Shown piece after piece: positions 7,761 to 16,713 of a stretch of 64,000 nt of DNA (its first letter is position 1; every line of letters starts with the position of its first letter). The stretch lies in contig NZ_JABKKF010000001.1 in NCBI RefSeq assembly GCF_013166605.1, positions 496,001 to 560,000 of the forward strand, read 5' to 3'. A program made the translations under genes and the position numbers. Below the pieces are notes generated by a model. The model was not told the DNA's origin and did not search any database. It worked only from the letters and a program-made list of their open reading frames with translations. This stretch comes from Xylanibacter muris (GTDB lineage Bacteria; Bacteroidota; Bacteroidia; Bacteroidales; Bacteroidaceae).

Positions 7761-8858
7761 TTAAAAACCGTAGATTTCAGCCAGTTTTGCCTTAAGCTGT
7801 TCTCCGCGCAGGTCGCTTGCTATTATTTTTCCCGACGGGTCCAAAAGGATGTTTGACGGTATGGAATTCACGCCATATACGGAGGCTGCTGCACACTGCC
7901 ATCCTTTCAGGTCGGAAATGTTATGCCATTCCATGCCGAGAGCAGCGATGGCTTTTTTCCATGCTTCGGCATTGTTGTCAAAACTGACTCCAACGACATC
8001 ATATCTCTTGGAATGGTATTTTCTGTAGGTCTCCACCACTGTCGGCATTTCTTGTCTGCATGGTCCGCACCAGCTTGCCCAAAAGTCTACAAGCACATAA
8101 TTTCCCTTGCCGGCCCATTCGCTCAGCTTCCGTTCCTTTCCTTCCGTATCGTTCATTATAAGATCAGAGAACATCCGTCCTGCCATTCTTTTTTCCTTTG
8201 CCTCCATTGTGGCTAAAGCCCTTGCCGACAATGGACCGGATTTGTATGCGGTGTTTTCACTGAAAATTTCTTTCAGTTCCTCATAATCCATGTACATGTA
8301 TATCATATTGATGAAATATGACGGCGAAACATCGTTCTTATGACTTGCACAATAACTCTTAATGTCGGCAACAGCCTTGTTGAGGCCGTTTTTTATCTCG
8401 TTGGCGATAGCTTCCTTACGTGCTTTGGCTTCGGGAGTGCTGCTGTTGTGGAGGGCGTACCCTTCGGCGCTCAGTGTTGAGAAGTGCTCAAACATGGAGG
8501 CGATGGCGTTTTGGAACCTGACGAAATCAGTGTTCATGACAGATCCTTTCACCGTATTGTCTATCAGGTTGATCTCCACAGGCACACCGTCGTTCACAAC
8601 CGCAAGACTGTTGTATTCTTTTTCACCGGTCTTATGTCCGACGATGAGAAACTCGTTTTTTGCAGCCGTGCCGGCAAAGGTGAATTTCCCGTTTTTCACC
8701 TCCGTTTCTTCCTGAGGATTGCTTCCCCACATATTTTTAAACAGCATGATGTTCTTGACACTGTCGGCCACCGTTCCCTTTATACTGTATGCTGTAGGCT
8801 GGGCATTTGTCACCACGGCTGTAAACAGCATGAGTACCATAAAAATCTGTTTCTTCAT
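7761..8858 (-). CDS. TlpA-like thiol-disulfide oxidoreductase with N-terminal DUF4369-type domain
   Basis: Secreted or periplasmic redox protein. An N-terminal signal peptide (MKKQIFMVLMLFTAVVTNAQ) is followed by a beta-rich domain of the DUF4369 type up to about residue 110, a helical linker, and a C-terminal thioredoxin domain with the active site WASWCGPCRQ (Cys264 and Cys267) and the cis-Pro region NSIPSNILLD. This architecture is common in Bacteroidetes, usually in many paralogues of uncertain partner. A -7 box TATCTTTG lies about 43 nt upstream of the start. It probably reduces or oxidises cysteines of envelope proteins. Confidence 0.9.
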   Translation of the reverse strand: MKKQIFMVLMLFTAVVTNAQPTAYSIKGTVADSVKNIMLFKNMWGSNPQEETEVKNGKFTFAGTAAKNEFLIVGHKTGEKEYNSLAVVNDGVPVEINLIDNTVKGSVMNTDFVRFQNAIASMFEHFSTLSAEGYALHNSSTPEAKARKEAIANEIKNGLNKAVADIKSYCASHKNDVSPSYFINMIYMYMDYEELKEIFSENTAYKSGPLSARALATMEAKEKRMAGRMFSDLIMNDTEGKERKLSEWAGKGNYVLVDFWASWCGPCRQEMPTVVETYRKYHSKRYDVVGVSFDNNAEAWKKAIAALGMEWHNISDLKGWQCAAASVYGVNSIPSNILLDPSGKIIASDLRGEQLKAKLAEIYGF

Positions 8859-8900
8859 ATCGTTATTCTTAATTTATTGTTTTTTATTTTTATACTTATG

Positions 8901-8908
8901 CAAAGATA
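8901..8908 (-). promoter_or_regulatory. -7 box (TATCTTTG) of the TlpA-like gene
   Basis: CAAAGATA on the plus strand reads TATCTTTG on the minus strand, a match to TAnnTTTG, placed 43-50 nt upstream of the ATG at 8858. Confidence 0.6.
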
Positions 8909-8962
8909 CTAAAAAATGGAATATCCACAGGCACAGGCTTTAAGATTAAAGTGAATGATACG

Positions 8963-9520
8963 TTACTTTTTAAATCCTTTTACTACAGGATAACCGAAGA
9001 ATCCTCGTCCGACTATGACGGTAATGCGGTCTCCTTTCCTTATCCTGCAGTATTCATGATAACTTAACGGCAGTTTCTTTTCTTTTCCTCCGTCGGGCGT
9101 GATAATGATATAGTGGTTGTAGCGGTGGCCGTCAGCCACATACCTGTGACGGCCTATACGGCGGTAGGTGTTGCGTCTTACCCTTTCACGTCCGGTAACG
9201 GAAACCGTTGTCTCACGATCGTTAAGCGAATCGGAGAACGCCTCATTGCCGATAATAAAAAATGAATACACAATAGTTGCAGTGAAGAAGACATGGCATA
9301 AGCCATTAATCCATCTTTGGGAAGATGACGTGAAAACTTTCCAGCGGGAAAGGCATAGCGGGGCTGTGAACAATGCCGCCAGCATGCCGTATCCTACAGG
9401 AATCCACCAGTCAATGAGAGTCCTTTCATAAATGATATAGGCATAGCCTCCGAGACAAAGACCGGCAACCACTGCCACAATCTGTAACACATTCTTTATC
9501 TTATTTCTTTTCATGCTCAT
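8963..9520 (-). CDS. Conserved-looking membrane protein of unknown function
   Basis: I do not recognise this 185-residue protein. It has three hydrophobic segments in the first half (about residues 10-30, 37-57 and 73-95), then a soluble tail with Arg-rich stretches, a YNHYIIITPDGGKEKKLPLS strand pair and a KGDRITVIVGRGFFGYPVV stretch that looks like a small beta-barrel (OB-like) end. The layout of two to four helices plus a beta domain recalls NfeD-like membrane proteins, but the match is only in shape. No promoter was identified upstream. Confidence 0.6.
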   Translation of the reverse strand: MSMKRNKIKNVLQIVAVVAGLCLGGYAYIIYERTLIDWWIPVGYGMLAALFTAPLCLSRWKVFTSSSQRWINGLCHVFFTATIVYSFFIIGNEAFSDSLNDRETTVSVTGRERVRRNTYRRIGRHRYVADGHRYNHYIIITPDGGKEKKLPLSYHEYCRIRKGDRITVIVGRGFFGYPVVKGFKK

Positions 9521-9624
9521 CCTTTTTTATGTTTACATCTTATCCGGAGCCGGTCGCAATCCTTGACTTTTGTCGTCATTTCCGGCCAACAGGTCTTCTC
9601 CCCAGTTGGTCACGTGCCTTACGC

Positions 9625-9807
9625 TCACGTATTTCCTTTGCTTTCACGGAATAGAATATCATGTGCAATGACCGTCTGTAGCTGAAGTAGTTGTGCGTCC
9701 AATTCAGCAATACCACCATTTTGTTTCTTATTCCAAGTATCGAGCGTAAGTGTACCACCTGCAATGACCACACGTTTTCTGTTTCCTTTTTCTATATTTA
9801 AACTCAT
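9625..9807 (-). CDS. Possible 60-residue small protein
   Basis: A short frame preceded by a good -7 box (TATCTTTG, 9853-9860) about 46 nt from its ATG, which is the only reason to propose it. The protein starts MSLNIEKGNRKRVVIAGG, is hydrophilic, and has no signal or membrane segment. The next frame continues past its end with a basic stretch (KAKEIRERKARDQLGRRPVG), so the gene may once have been longer and be frameshifted near 9640. No family recognised. Confidence 0.35.
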   Translation of the reverse strand: MSLNIEKGNRKRVVIAGGTLTLDTWNKKQNGGIAELDAQLLQLQTVIAHDILFRESKGNT

Positions 9808-10266
9808 AGTTGATAAATGTTATAATTACCCTGATTCTGTCTGTGTTACCTGCAAAGATAGGATTTTCAAATAAAATAATTCCGAACACCGATACATATA
9901 TCCGTTTATCCAACTATCTTTAACATCTTTACCGGTCATTGGTAAAATAATGTATTTGTAATGCCGTGGTATGTGGAGAACGTTTGCAGAATCATAAACA
10001 CATTGTTTTTATTGATTACTTCTGCAAACAGTAATATTATCAACCGGATAGAGGCAACGTTGATAAGAGTGGCGGTTCTGGGTGACAAGGTGAAATGGAA
10101 ATACACTATATTTATCATTTTACGACAGAACCGTAAAACGCTTCACAGCGCTTTACGGTAGCAAAGTTCAAAAACAACCATAAAAGTGGTGCGTACTGTC
10201 AGGAACGCGCCGGTTTGCCGATGTGTTTCAGATATATTGCCAGGCAATGGCGCGTGGGATGCCTTT
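9808..10266. other. Intergenic region between glnN and the small protein
   Basis: There is no gene I can support in these 459 bp. It contains the minus-strand promoter at 9853-9860 and, at 10130-10159, a hairpin of 8+4 bp (ACCGTAAA, CGCT, TCAC loop, AGCG, TTTACGGT) about 110 bp past the glnN stop. The hairpin is not followed by a U-run. Confidence 0.5.
9853..9860 (-). promoter_or_regulatory. -7 box (TATCTTTG) upstream of the small protein
   Basis: The minus strand reads TATCTTTGCAGG, an exact match to TAnnTTTG, 46 nt before the ATG at 9807. Confidence 0.5.
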
Positions 10267-12456
10267 TTATCTTATGAACAGAAGCTCGCGGTACTTCGGA
10301 AGTGTCCACAGGTCATCCTCTACAATGAGCTCGAGACGGTCTGTCTCGCGGCGTATGGTTTCCATCTTTGGTGCCACGGTATCATGGTATGCCACGGCTC
10401 TTTCGTATGCCCCGTTGATTCTGTTGGCCACGCGCCGTGCCTCAACGAGTGCGTCCACCCCGTCTTCAATGGCTGCTATACGGGCAGCGATTTCCTCGAT
10501 AAGCTCTATGTTCCGGGCCGACAGGCGGTCGGCCTTTTCTGCTTTAAAGATACCGCGCATGTTGCTGACGTTCTTTATCAGCATGCTCTGATAATGTGTG
10601 GCCACGGGAATGATGTGGTTCATTGACATGTCTCCCATCACCCGTGCTTCTATCTGGATTTTCTTTGTGTAGGTTTCCCATTTCACTTCGTTGCGTGCCT
10701 CAAGTTCCTTTTCCGACATGATACCCAGCCGGCTGAACATGGCCACGCTCTTCTCGTCAAGATAGCTGCGGAATATCTCAGGACAGCTTGTCTGGCAGTC
10801 GAGGCCGCGCCGGGATGCCTCAGCCACCCATTCGTCACTGTATCCGTTTCCGTCGAACCTCACGGGCTTGCATGTCCTTATGTCCTGGCGCAGGATGTCG
10901 ATTATGGCACCGGTCTTGTCACGTCCGGAGGCAATGAGATTGTCTACACGCGTCTTGAAATCGGACAGTGCTTCGGCCACGGCGGCATTGAGTGCGGTCA
11001 TGGCTGACGCGCAGTTTGCCTCGCTGCCTACGGCCCGGAATTCGAAACGGTTGCCGGTGAAGGCGAATGGCGATGTGCGGTTGCGGTCGGTGTTGTCGAT
11101 GAGGAGTTCGGGTATCTCAGGTATGTCGAGTTTCATTCCCTGTTTGCCGGCCATGGCGATGAGTGCGTCGGTGTCGGAGTTCTCGATGTGGTCGAGAAGT
11201 GCGGAAAGCTGTTTGCCGAGGAACGAGGAAATGATTGCCGGCGGTGCTTCGTTGGCTCCGAGCCGGTGGGCATTTGTGGCACTCATGATGGATGCCTTTA
11301 GAAGACCTCCGTGGCGGTATACTCCCATGAGGGTCTCTACGATGAACACCACGAAACGCAGATTGTCGGGCGGAGTCTTACCGGGGGAATGGAGCAGGAT
11401 GCCAGTGTCGGTGCTCAGGCTCCAGTTGTTGTGTTTTCCGCTGCCGTTTATCCCCGCGAAGGGCTTTTCATGGAGCAGAACGCGGAAGCCGTGCCTGCGT
11501 GCTGTCTTTTTCATAAGCGACATTAGAAGCATATTGTGGTCTACGGCAAGATTTGTCTCCTCGAATATGGGAGCAAGTTCAAACTGGTTTGGGGCAACTT
11601 CGTTGTGCCTCGTCTTGCATGGTATGCCCAACTCGAGAGCCCGTATCTCGAGGTCTTTCATGAAAGCCTGCACGCGGTCGGGGATAATGCCGAAATAGTG
11701 GTCGTCCATCTGTTGGTTCTTGGCCGAGGCGTGTCCCATGAGAGTGCGTCCGGTGAGCAGGAGATCGGGTCTTGCGGAATAGAGCCCTTCGTCCACGAGG
11801 AAGTATTCCTGTTCCCATCCAAGATTGCTGTTCACTTTCCTCACGTCTGTATAGAAGTACCGGCATACGTCTGTGGCTGCGATGTTTACTGCGTGGAGCG
11901 CGCGCAACAGTGGCGCCTTGTAATCAAGAGCCTCACCGGTGTATGATATGAAGACTGTCGGTATGCATAGCGTGTCGTCCATGATGAACACCGGTGAGGT
12001 GGGATCCCAGGCCGAATATCCTCGGGCCTCGAATGTGTTGCGTATACCGCCGCTGGGAAACGATGAGGCGTCAGGCTCCTGCTGTACGAGAAGTTTGCCG
12101 CTGAACTCTTCCACCATTCCTCCTTTCATGTCGTGCTCTATGAAAGAGTCATGTTTCTCTGCCGTGCCTTCTGTCAGCGGCTGGAACCAATGGGTGTAGT
12201 GTGTCGCACCGTTGTCTGCAGCCCACCGGCGTATTCCGTCGGCCACGGCATCGGCCACCGAACGGTCGAGGCGTGAACCGTTGTCTATAACGTCAGTGAG
12301 CCTGTCGTAGATGTCTTTGGGCAGATACTTGTACATCTTCTCGCGTGTGAACACGTTTTTTGCGAAATACTCGCTGGGTCTCTCCTGCGGTGTGCATACT
12401 TCCACCGGCTTTTTTCTGAAAGCCTCGGCCACGACCTGAAATCTTAAGTTTACCAT
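10267..12456 (-). CDS. glnN: Glutamine synthetase type III
   Basis: ATP-dependent ligation of ammonium to glutamate in the cytoplasm, as a large GSIII dodecamer. The 729-residue length is diagnostic, since GSI and GSII are about 450 and 370. Visible: an N-terminal THWFQPLTEGTAEKHDSF segment unique to GSIII, HNEVAPNQFELAPIFEE, GINGSGKHNNWSLSTDTG around the glutamate site, and a long C-terminal helical extension ending ELLFIR. It follows dapF and dapL on the same strand with a 115-bp gap, so it may have its own promoter, though none was seen. Confidence 0.97.
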   Translation of the reverse strand: MVNLRFQVVAEAFRKKPVEVCTPQERPSEYFAKNVFTREKMYKYLPKDIYDRLTDVIDNGSRLDRSVADAVADGIRRWAADNGATHYTHWFQPLTEGTAEKHDSFIEHDMKGGMVEEFSGKLLVQQEPDASSFPSGGIRNTFEARGYSAWDPTSPVFIMDDTLCIPTVFISYTGEALDYKAPLLRALHAVNIAATDVCRYFYTDVRKVNSNLGWEQEYFLVDEGLYSARPDLLLTGRTLMGHASAKNQQMDDHYFGIIPDRVQAFMKDLEIRALELGIPCKTRHNEVAPNQFELAPIFEETNLAVDHNMLLMSLMKKTARRHGFRVLLHEKPFAGINGSGKHNNWSLSTDTGILLHSPGKTPPDNLRFVVFIVETLMGVYRHGGLLKASIMSATNAHRLGANEAPPAIISSFLGKQLSALLDHIENSDTDALIAMAGKQGMKLDIPEIPELLIDNTDRNRTSPFAFTGNRFEFRAVGSEANCASAMTALNAAVAEALSDFKTRVDNLIASGRDKTGAIIDILRQDIRTCKPVRFDGNGYSDEWVAEASRRGLDCQTSCPEIFRSYLDEKSVAMFSRLGIMSEKELEARNEVKWETYTKKIQIEARVMGDMSMNHIIPVATHYQSMLIKNVSNMRGIFKAEKADRLSARNIELIEEIAARIAAIEDGVDALVEARRVANRINGAYERAVAYHDTVAPKMETIRRETDRLELIVEDDLWTLPKYRELLFIR

Positions 12457-12571
12457 TGCCTTGATGTTTTTAAATGTTGGGGTTCAAGAGAACCGTGTTT
12501 TATTTTGTGTAGTGTTGTGCTTTATGTTGTGTGAATGCTTGTGTCGGTTTGTTTTCTCGGCAGGCCCGTTG

Positions 12572-13801
12572 TCATATCATCCGTGCCATGCGCCGCATGG
12601 CTTCCTCGCAGTCTTCGCGTTGTCCGAAGGCTGTCAGTCGCACATACCCCTCTCCGCTCGGGCCGAATCCCTCACCGGGTGTACATACAATACGGGCATT
12701 GTATAGCATCTGTTCGAAGAATCTGCGGCCTGTTTCCCCGTCGGGAGTCTTTACCCACAGATACGGGGCATTCCGGCCTCCGTATACTTTCAGTCCCATG
12801 GCTGTGAGCGCATCGTACATGATTTTCGCGTTATCCATGTAATACCGTATAGTGTCTTTTACCTGTTTTTTCCCTTCCGTTGTGTATGTGGCCTCGGCCG
12901 CCCGCTGGCTTATGTAGCTCGTACCGTTGAATTTGGTGCACTGGCGGCGATACCACAGGCGGTGTAGGGAAATGCGGTCCAGGCCGTCGGTGGTTCCGGC
13001 GGTGAGTTCCTTAGGCACCACGGTGTAGCCGCATCTTATGCCAGTGAATCCGGCAGTCTTGGAATAGCTGTGGAACTCTATTGCCACTTTTCTCGCGCCT
13101 TTTATCTCGTAGATGGAGTGGGGGATATCCGGATCCTGGATGTATGCCTCGTATGCTGCGTCGTAGAAAATCAGGGTGTCGTTCTTCAAAGCGTAGCTCA
13201 CCCATTTTTTCAGTTCGCTCTTGGTCAGTGTCGTGCCTGTGGGATTGTTCGGGTAGCATAGATATATTATGTCGACACGCTTTTCGGGTATTTCCGGCAC
13301 GAAGCCGTTTTCCTCCGTACACGGAATGTATACCACATTGCTCCATCGGCTGTCGTTAAGAAGTCCGGCCCGGCCTATCATCACGTTGGAATCTATATAT
13401 ACCGGATATATAGGGTCGGTCACTCCTATGCTGTTGTCCCAGCGCACAAGCTCCTGTATATTTCCCGTGTCGCTCTTGGAACCGTCACTGATAAAGATCT
13501 CACTCGGGTCGAGACGTATGCCGCGTGGAAGGAAGTCGTTCTTCACTATGGCCTCACGCAGAAACATATAACCCTGTTCCGGACCGTAACCGCGGAATGT
13601 TTCCCGTGCTCCCATCTCGTCCACGGCCCTGTGCATGGCATCGGTAACAGCCGGGCAAAGAGGTTGTGTCACATCGCCTATTCCGAGATTTATCACATTC
13701 GCGTCCGGATGGGAAACCTTAAAGGCGTTTACTTTCTTTGCTATTTCTGAGAACAGATAATTGTCCGGCAACTTTAAGAAATGTTCGTTTACTAATGCCA
13801 T
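12572..13801 (-). CDS. dapL: LL-diaminopimelate aminotransferase
   Basis: PLP enzyme converting tetrahydrodipicolinate directly to LL-diaminopimelate, the short route to lysine and peptidoglycan. Marks: NLGIGDVTQPLCPAV near residue 40, GYGPEQGYMFLREAI, CYPNNPTGTTLT, and the PLP lysine in EFHSYSKTAGFTGIRCGY. 409 residues, exactly typical of DapL. It lies 18 bp after dapF, the next enzyme in the pathway, so the two form an operon. Confidence 0.97.
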   Translation of the reverse strand: MALVNEHFLKLPDNYLFSEIAKKVNAFKVSHPDANVINLGIGDVTQPLCPAVTDAMHRAVDEMGARETFRGYGPEQGYMFLREAIVKNDFLPRGIRLDPSEIFISDGSKSDTGNIQELVRWDNSIGVTDPIYPVYIDSNVMIGRAGLLNDSRWSNVVYIPCTEENGFVPEIPEKRVDIIYLCYPNNPTGTTLTKSELKKWVSYALKNDTLIFYDAAYEAYIQDPDIPHSIYEIKGARKVAIEFHSYSKTAGFTGIRCGYTVVPKELTAGTTDGLDRISLHRLWYRRQCTKFNGTSYISQRAAEATYTTEGKKQVKDTIRYYMDNAKIMYDALTAMGLKVYGGRNAPYLWVKTPDGETGRRFFEQMLYNARIVCTPGEGFGPSGEGYVRLTAFGQREDCEEAMRRMARMI

Positions 13802-13819
13802 ATCCGATTGTTTTTTTGT

Positions 13820-14683
13820 TTATATATTTGGAATCTCTCCTTCGAATACAAATTCGGCCGGGCCGGTCATATATACATGATTGTCGGCCTCGGACCATGC
13901 TATTTTCAGACGTCCTCCATCCATGGATATTATGCTTTCGCGTCCGCAGCGTCCTGTGAGGGCTGCCGCTACGGCCACGGCACAGGCGCCTGTGCCGCAT
14001 GCCATGGTTATTCCGCTGCCTCGTTCCCATACCCGTGTTCTGACGGTTCCGTCTTTCATGACCTGTGAGAACTCTATATTGCAACGTTCGGGAAAAAGCG
14101 GGCTGTGCTCCAACAGGTTGCCGTAGAGGTTGATGTCCGTATGAAGCACATCATCGGTGAATATGACAAAATGAGGGTTCCCCATAGAGACAAACGTGCC
14201 CTTGAATTCTACTCCCGATACTTCCACGATGCCTTCAACCATCGTGCCTTCCGGTGTCGCAATCTGACGGGTATTGCATAGAACAGGCTGTTGCATGTCT
14301 ACGGTGACGCTGTCCACCTTGCCGTCGGCCGTGACGTGTAGCAGAAGGTTCTTTATTCCTGAAGGCGTGTAAAGACGGATAAGCGTCTTGTCGGTAATGC
14401 CTTTGTCATACAGATACTTTCCTATGCATCGTGCCGCATTGCCGCACATCATTGCCTCTGAACCGTCCGCATTGAATATGCGCATCGCAAAATCGGCATC
14501 AGCCACTGGAGAGGCTTCTATCAGTACGAGACCGTCGCTGCCTATGCCCGTATGCGGTGAGCTCCATTTCAAGGCTGCGGACGAAGGGTCGCTGATTTCG
14601 TATACCGATGTATCTACATAGATATAATCGTTTCCCGCTCCGTGCATCTTTGTAAACCAGACTGTCTTCTGTTTATCCCACAT
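13820..14683 (-). CDS. dapF: Diaminopimelate epimerase
   Basis: Cofactor-independent racemase converting LL- to meso-diaminopimelate. The two catalytic cysteines lie in [14 protein letters not shown] and [17 protein letters not shown]. The start is [22 protein letters not shown], with the family MHGxGNDF motif. 287 residues, normal. First gene of the minus-strand dapF-dapL pair, with a -7 box TATCTTTG 45 nt upstream. Confidence 0.96.
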   Translation of the reverse strand: MWDKQKTVWFTKMHGAGNDYIYVDTSVYEISDPSSAALKWSSPHTGIGSDGLVLIEASPVADADFAMRIFNADGSEAMMCGNAARCIGKYLYDKGITDKTLIRLYTPSGIKNLLLHVTADGKVDSVTVDMQQPVLCNTRQIATPEGTMVEGIVEVSGVEFKGTFVSMGNPHFVIFTDDVLHTDINLYGNLLEHSPLFPERCNIEFSQVMKDGTVRTRVWERGSGITMACGTGACAVAVAAALTGRCGRESIISMDGGRLKIAWSEADNHVYMTGPAEFVFEGEIPNI

Positions 14684-14727
14684 ACTGCTGATACTACGAT
14701 TTTGTGAAGCCGTTGTTTTTTCGGATG

Positions 14728-14735
14728 CAAAGATA
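14728..14735 (-). promoter_or_regulatory. -7 box (TATCTTTG) of dapF-dapL
   Basis: CAAAGATA on the plus strand, 45 nt upstream of the dapF ATG at 14683. Confidence 0.6.
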
Positions 14736-15454
14736 CAACAGTTTTATAGGAAAAACGGGATTGGAGGGGCTTTTTAAATTTACGTGTTGTATATGTCTTA
14801 TAGTTTTTATGTATTTATATGTTATTATGTTATACTTCGTAACATTACGGTACTTTGTAACTAATTATATATCAGATATTGTATTTACACATTTAAGGCT
14901 TGCTCAACAAACTTGCAACAAAAATATCATAAAATGTTGCGCTTGTTTTCGGAAGTGTTTTTCAGTCTGCAAGAATCAAATTCCAGAAGGGCAGATGTTA
15001 AATCTGCATTTTTTTCTATTGCCATTTGACTGACATTTACTTAGTTCAAGATAGAAGTGCTCTAATTCATTTTCTCTCTCCTACGGGCTTTTTAATTCGA
15101 TTATCCGGCTCGTTGGATTTACGGTCGTCTGTATGCGGGTTATGTCGCTTGAATGGAGTGTAGCTGTTAAGGGTATGGCATTTCGAATCAGTCTGCTTAC
15201 CACCCGATTGCCGATATCTGAATGTTTCCGGGGAGCAAGTATAGGTTTTGCATCCCACAAAACCGCCGGCAGTGCCGAAAAGAGCCGGACAATCCAGCAG
15301 GGGAACAGTTGGCATGAAGCTCCGGTAAACTCAAAAAGACAGCAGATGAGAGGAAAGGGAAGAACGGGACTGCAAGAAGCCAAAATCTCGCACCGTCTGC
15401 CACTTCTACGCACAAAAAATCGCTCGGAAACAAGGAATTGCCGGAATTTTTGAT

Positions 15455-15462
15455 TACTTTTG
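15455..15462 (+). promoter_or_regulatory. -7 box (TACTTTTG) of structured RNA copy 1
   Basis: TACTTTTG fits TAnnTTTG. It stands 2 nt before the first paired base of the RNA (15465), the same relation as in copy 2, where TATCTTTG precedes the equivalent hairpin by 3 nt. Confidence 0.6.
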
Positions 15463-15464
15463 TA

Positions 15465-15674
15465 CTTGGATTGAGGCGACTCCATTCAAGACATACGAAA
15501 AAAGAAGAAGCGTTATGCTTATCTTGTAGTTTGGAAACGTAGGAAATTTTCAAATTAGATACAAGGGATGGCATAGTGGTTCTCACGCTATAGCGTGGGC
15601 TGCTATATCTACATCTGTATCTAAGGTTTCCTACGACCTCCAAACTAAGACGTGGCATTGCAGTTCCACGCTTC
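15465..15674 (+). ncRNA. Structured RNA leader, copy 1 (family not recognised)
   Basis: About 210 nt with a nested secondary structure shared with 24538-24751. A 5' hairpin pairs 15465-15470 with 15485-15490 and GAG with CTC around a GCGA loop. An outer helix pairs 15507-15513 with 15668-15674. Inside it, 15527-15535 pairs with 15639-15647, 15538-15546 with 15627-15635, and 15555-15563 with 15616-15624, each 9 perfect bp. The apical hairpin pairs 15582-15588 with 15593-15599 around a TATA loop. Several pairs differ from copy 2 with compensation. It lies between its own promoter and the start codon at 15722, so it is either a cis-acting leader (riboswitch, attenuator or translational control) or a processed small RNA. 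It does not fit any Bacteroidetes riboswitch I can recall. Confidence 0.78.
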
Positions 15675-15721
15675 ATGTGTAAATAAAGGCCTTAAAGGAG
15701 CTGTATAGGTAAAACAAAATT

Positions 15722-16506
15722 ATGGAAATAAAACGAACTACAACCAGCATCGTCTTGTTGTTTTTGATGTTTTCAGTCGCCCAAGCACAGGATATTAAGG
15801 CAGACTCTATCGGCAGCGGCATCGAAAATTGGAATGAACAGACGGGGTATTGCAGACCTTGGCGGGATCCGGCATGAGAAATGCGGATGTGGCACACGAG
15901 AAACGCATTAACGAAGTGTGGAAACGGCGTGCCAAATACCGCAACATCTCTTACGGTCTGCAGACGCTAAAAAGCGATCGTGCCGTTATGCTGTATACCG
16001 CAGATTATGAATATTTTAACCTTACCACCACTTATACATTTGCTTTCGGTGAAAATCATTTTGCCAACAGGGTCATAGAGGCGGATTCGGACGGAGATAG
16101 CGGTATGATAAAATATCAGTATGACAAAGACGGGCATGTTATCTCTATTGATAGCTGGGGCGAAGATTTCCTGAAAATGGAATGGACAAACGGCAATCTG
16201 ACCAAAATAAAACAAGATGAATATGATGCCTATGCAGTGTTGACTTACAGTAATCAGACAGTTTTCGAACGTTATAATATGTCACCGTTCCTGCTCGGCG
16301 TTGGCCTTGGTCCTTTTATGGATAAATTGGAGCAGTGGTATGAAAGAGGTTTAAAATATGCTCTTTATATAGGCTTTTTGGGAAAACCTTGTCAGAACCT
16401 TCCCGCAACCATAATCATTTATGACAACGTCAATCCCGAACCGGAGGACAAAACTTTTAATTATTATGAATATGGGGGTTGGGGCACTATAACTAACTCG
16501 CAATGA
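15722..16506 (+). pseudogene. Frameshifted gene for a small secreted protein, downstream of RNA copy 1
   Basis: The first frame (15722) encodes a clean signal peptide, MEIKRTTTSIVLLFLMFSVA ending QAQ, and runs out at a TGA after 51 residues. A second frame, displaced by -1, continues from about 15844 to the stop at 16504-16506 and gives a coherent protein of about 220 residues. The junction is a GGGG run (15844-15847); one more G would join the frames. The front of the second frame (RINEVWKRRAKYRNISYGLQ) looks like the start of an outer-membrane protein family, while the rest (YQYDKDGHVISIDS, then LGVGLGPFMDKLEQWY and FLGKPCQNLP) resembles DUF4595-type secreted proteins, so the gene may also be chimeric. 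Function unknown. Confidence 0.6.
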
Positions 16507-16516
16507 GAAAACGTAT

Positions 16517-16550
16517 AATCGCCTTGTCATGTTACAATGGCAGGGCGATT
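16517..16550 (+). terminator. Hairpin after the frameshifted secreted-protein gene
   Basis: AATCGCC (16517-16523) pairs with GGCGATT (16544-16550), and the inner bases continue the helix with G-U pairs to give about 14 bp around a six-base loop. It lies 10 nt past the stop and is followed by TTCCGTATATTTG, only weakly U-rich. Confidence 0.5.
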
Positions 16551-16713
16551 TCCGTATATTTGACATTAATCGGTTGACAGTATATTTATGATGAGTCGTC
16601 CTCTATATGTAATGAAAATTCATGAAATGATTTTGTCTCGGTTCGCTGATTTCTGTGAATCCTGTAACAGGCTGATATATAGCGCGTTTATGGCTGACAA
16701 ATAGTGTGCCAAA

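Larger units (their letters stand above)
14684..15464. other. Gene-poor region upstream of the first structured RNA
   Basis: 781 bp. The first part (to about 15060) is AT-rich and I see nothing in it beyond the dapF promoter. From about 15060 to 15450 the composition changes and both strands carry open frames of more than 100 codons, for example 15133-15453 (+) and 15081-15485 (-). Neither has a start context, a signal peptide or a recognisable domain. From memory, similar translations are annotated as hypothetical proteins in several Bacteroidetes genomes in more than one frame, which would suggest a repeated non-coding or remnant element; I cannot verify that here. Confidence 0.4.

Noticed and set aside
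10868..11698. 276-codon open frame on the plus strand
   Set aside because: Lies wholly inside glnN on the opposite strand; composition and residue pattern are those of an antisense shadow, with no promoter or family match.
15081..15485. 134-codon minus-strand frame and overlapping plus-strand frames of similar length
   Set aside because: No start context, signal or domain, and several frames are open at once; described instead as an unexplained segment.
15465..15674. Retron, group II intron or IS200/605 end as explanation for the structured RNA
   Set aside because: No reverse transcriptase, maturase or transposase lies nearby, no domain V-like sequence is present, and the covarying nested helices do not fit a simple terminal hairpin.
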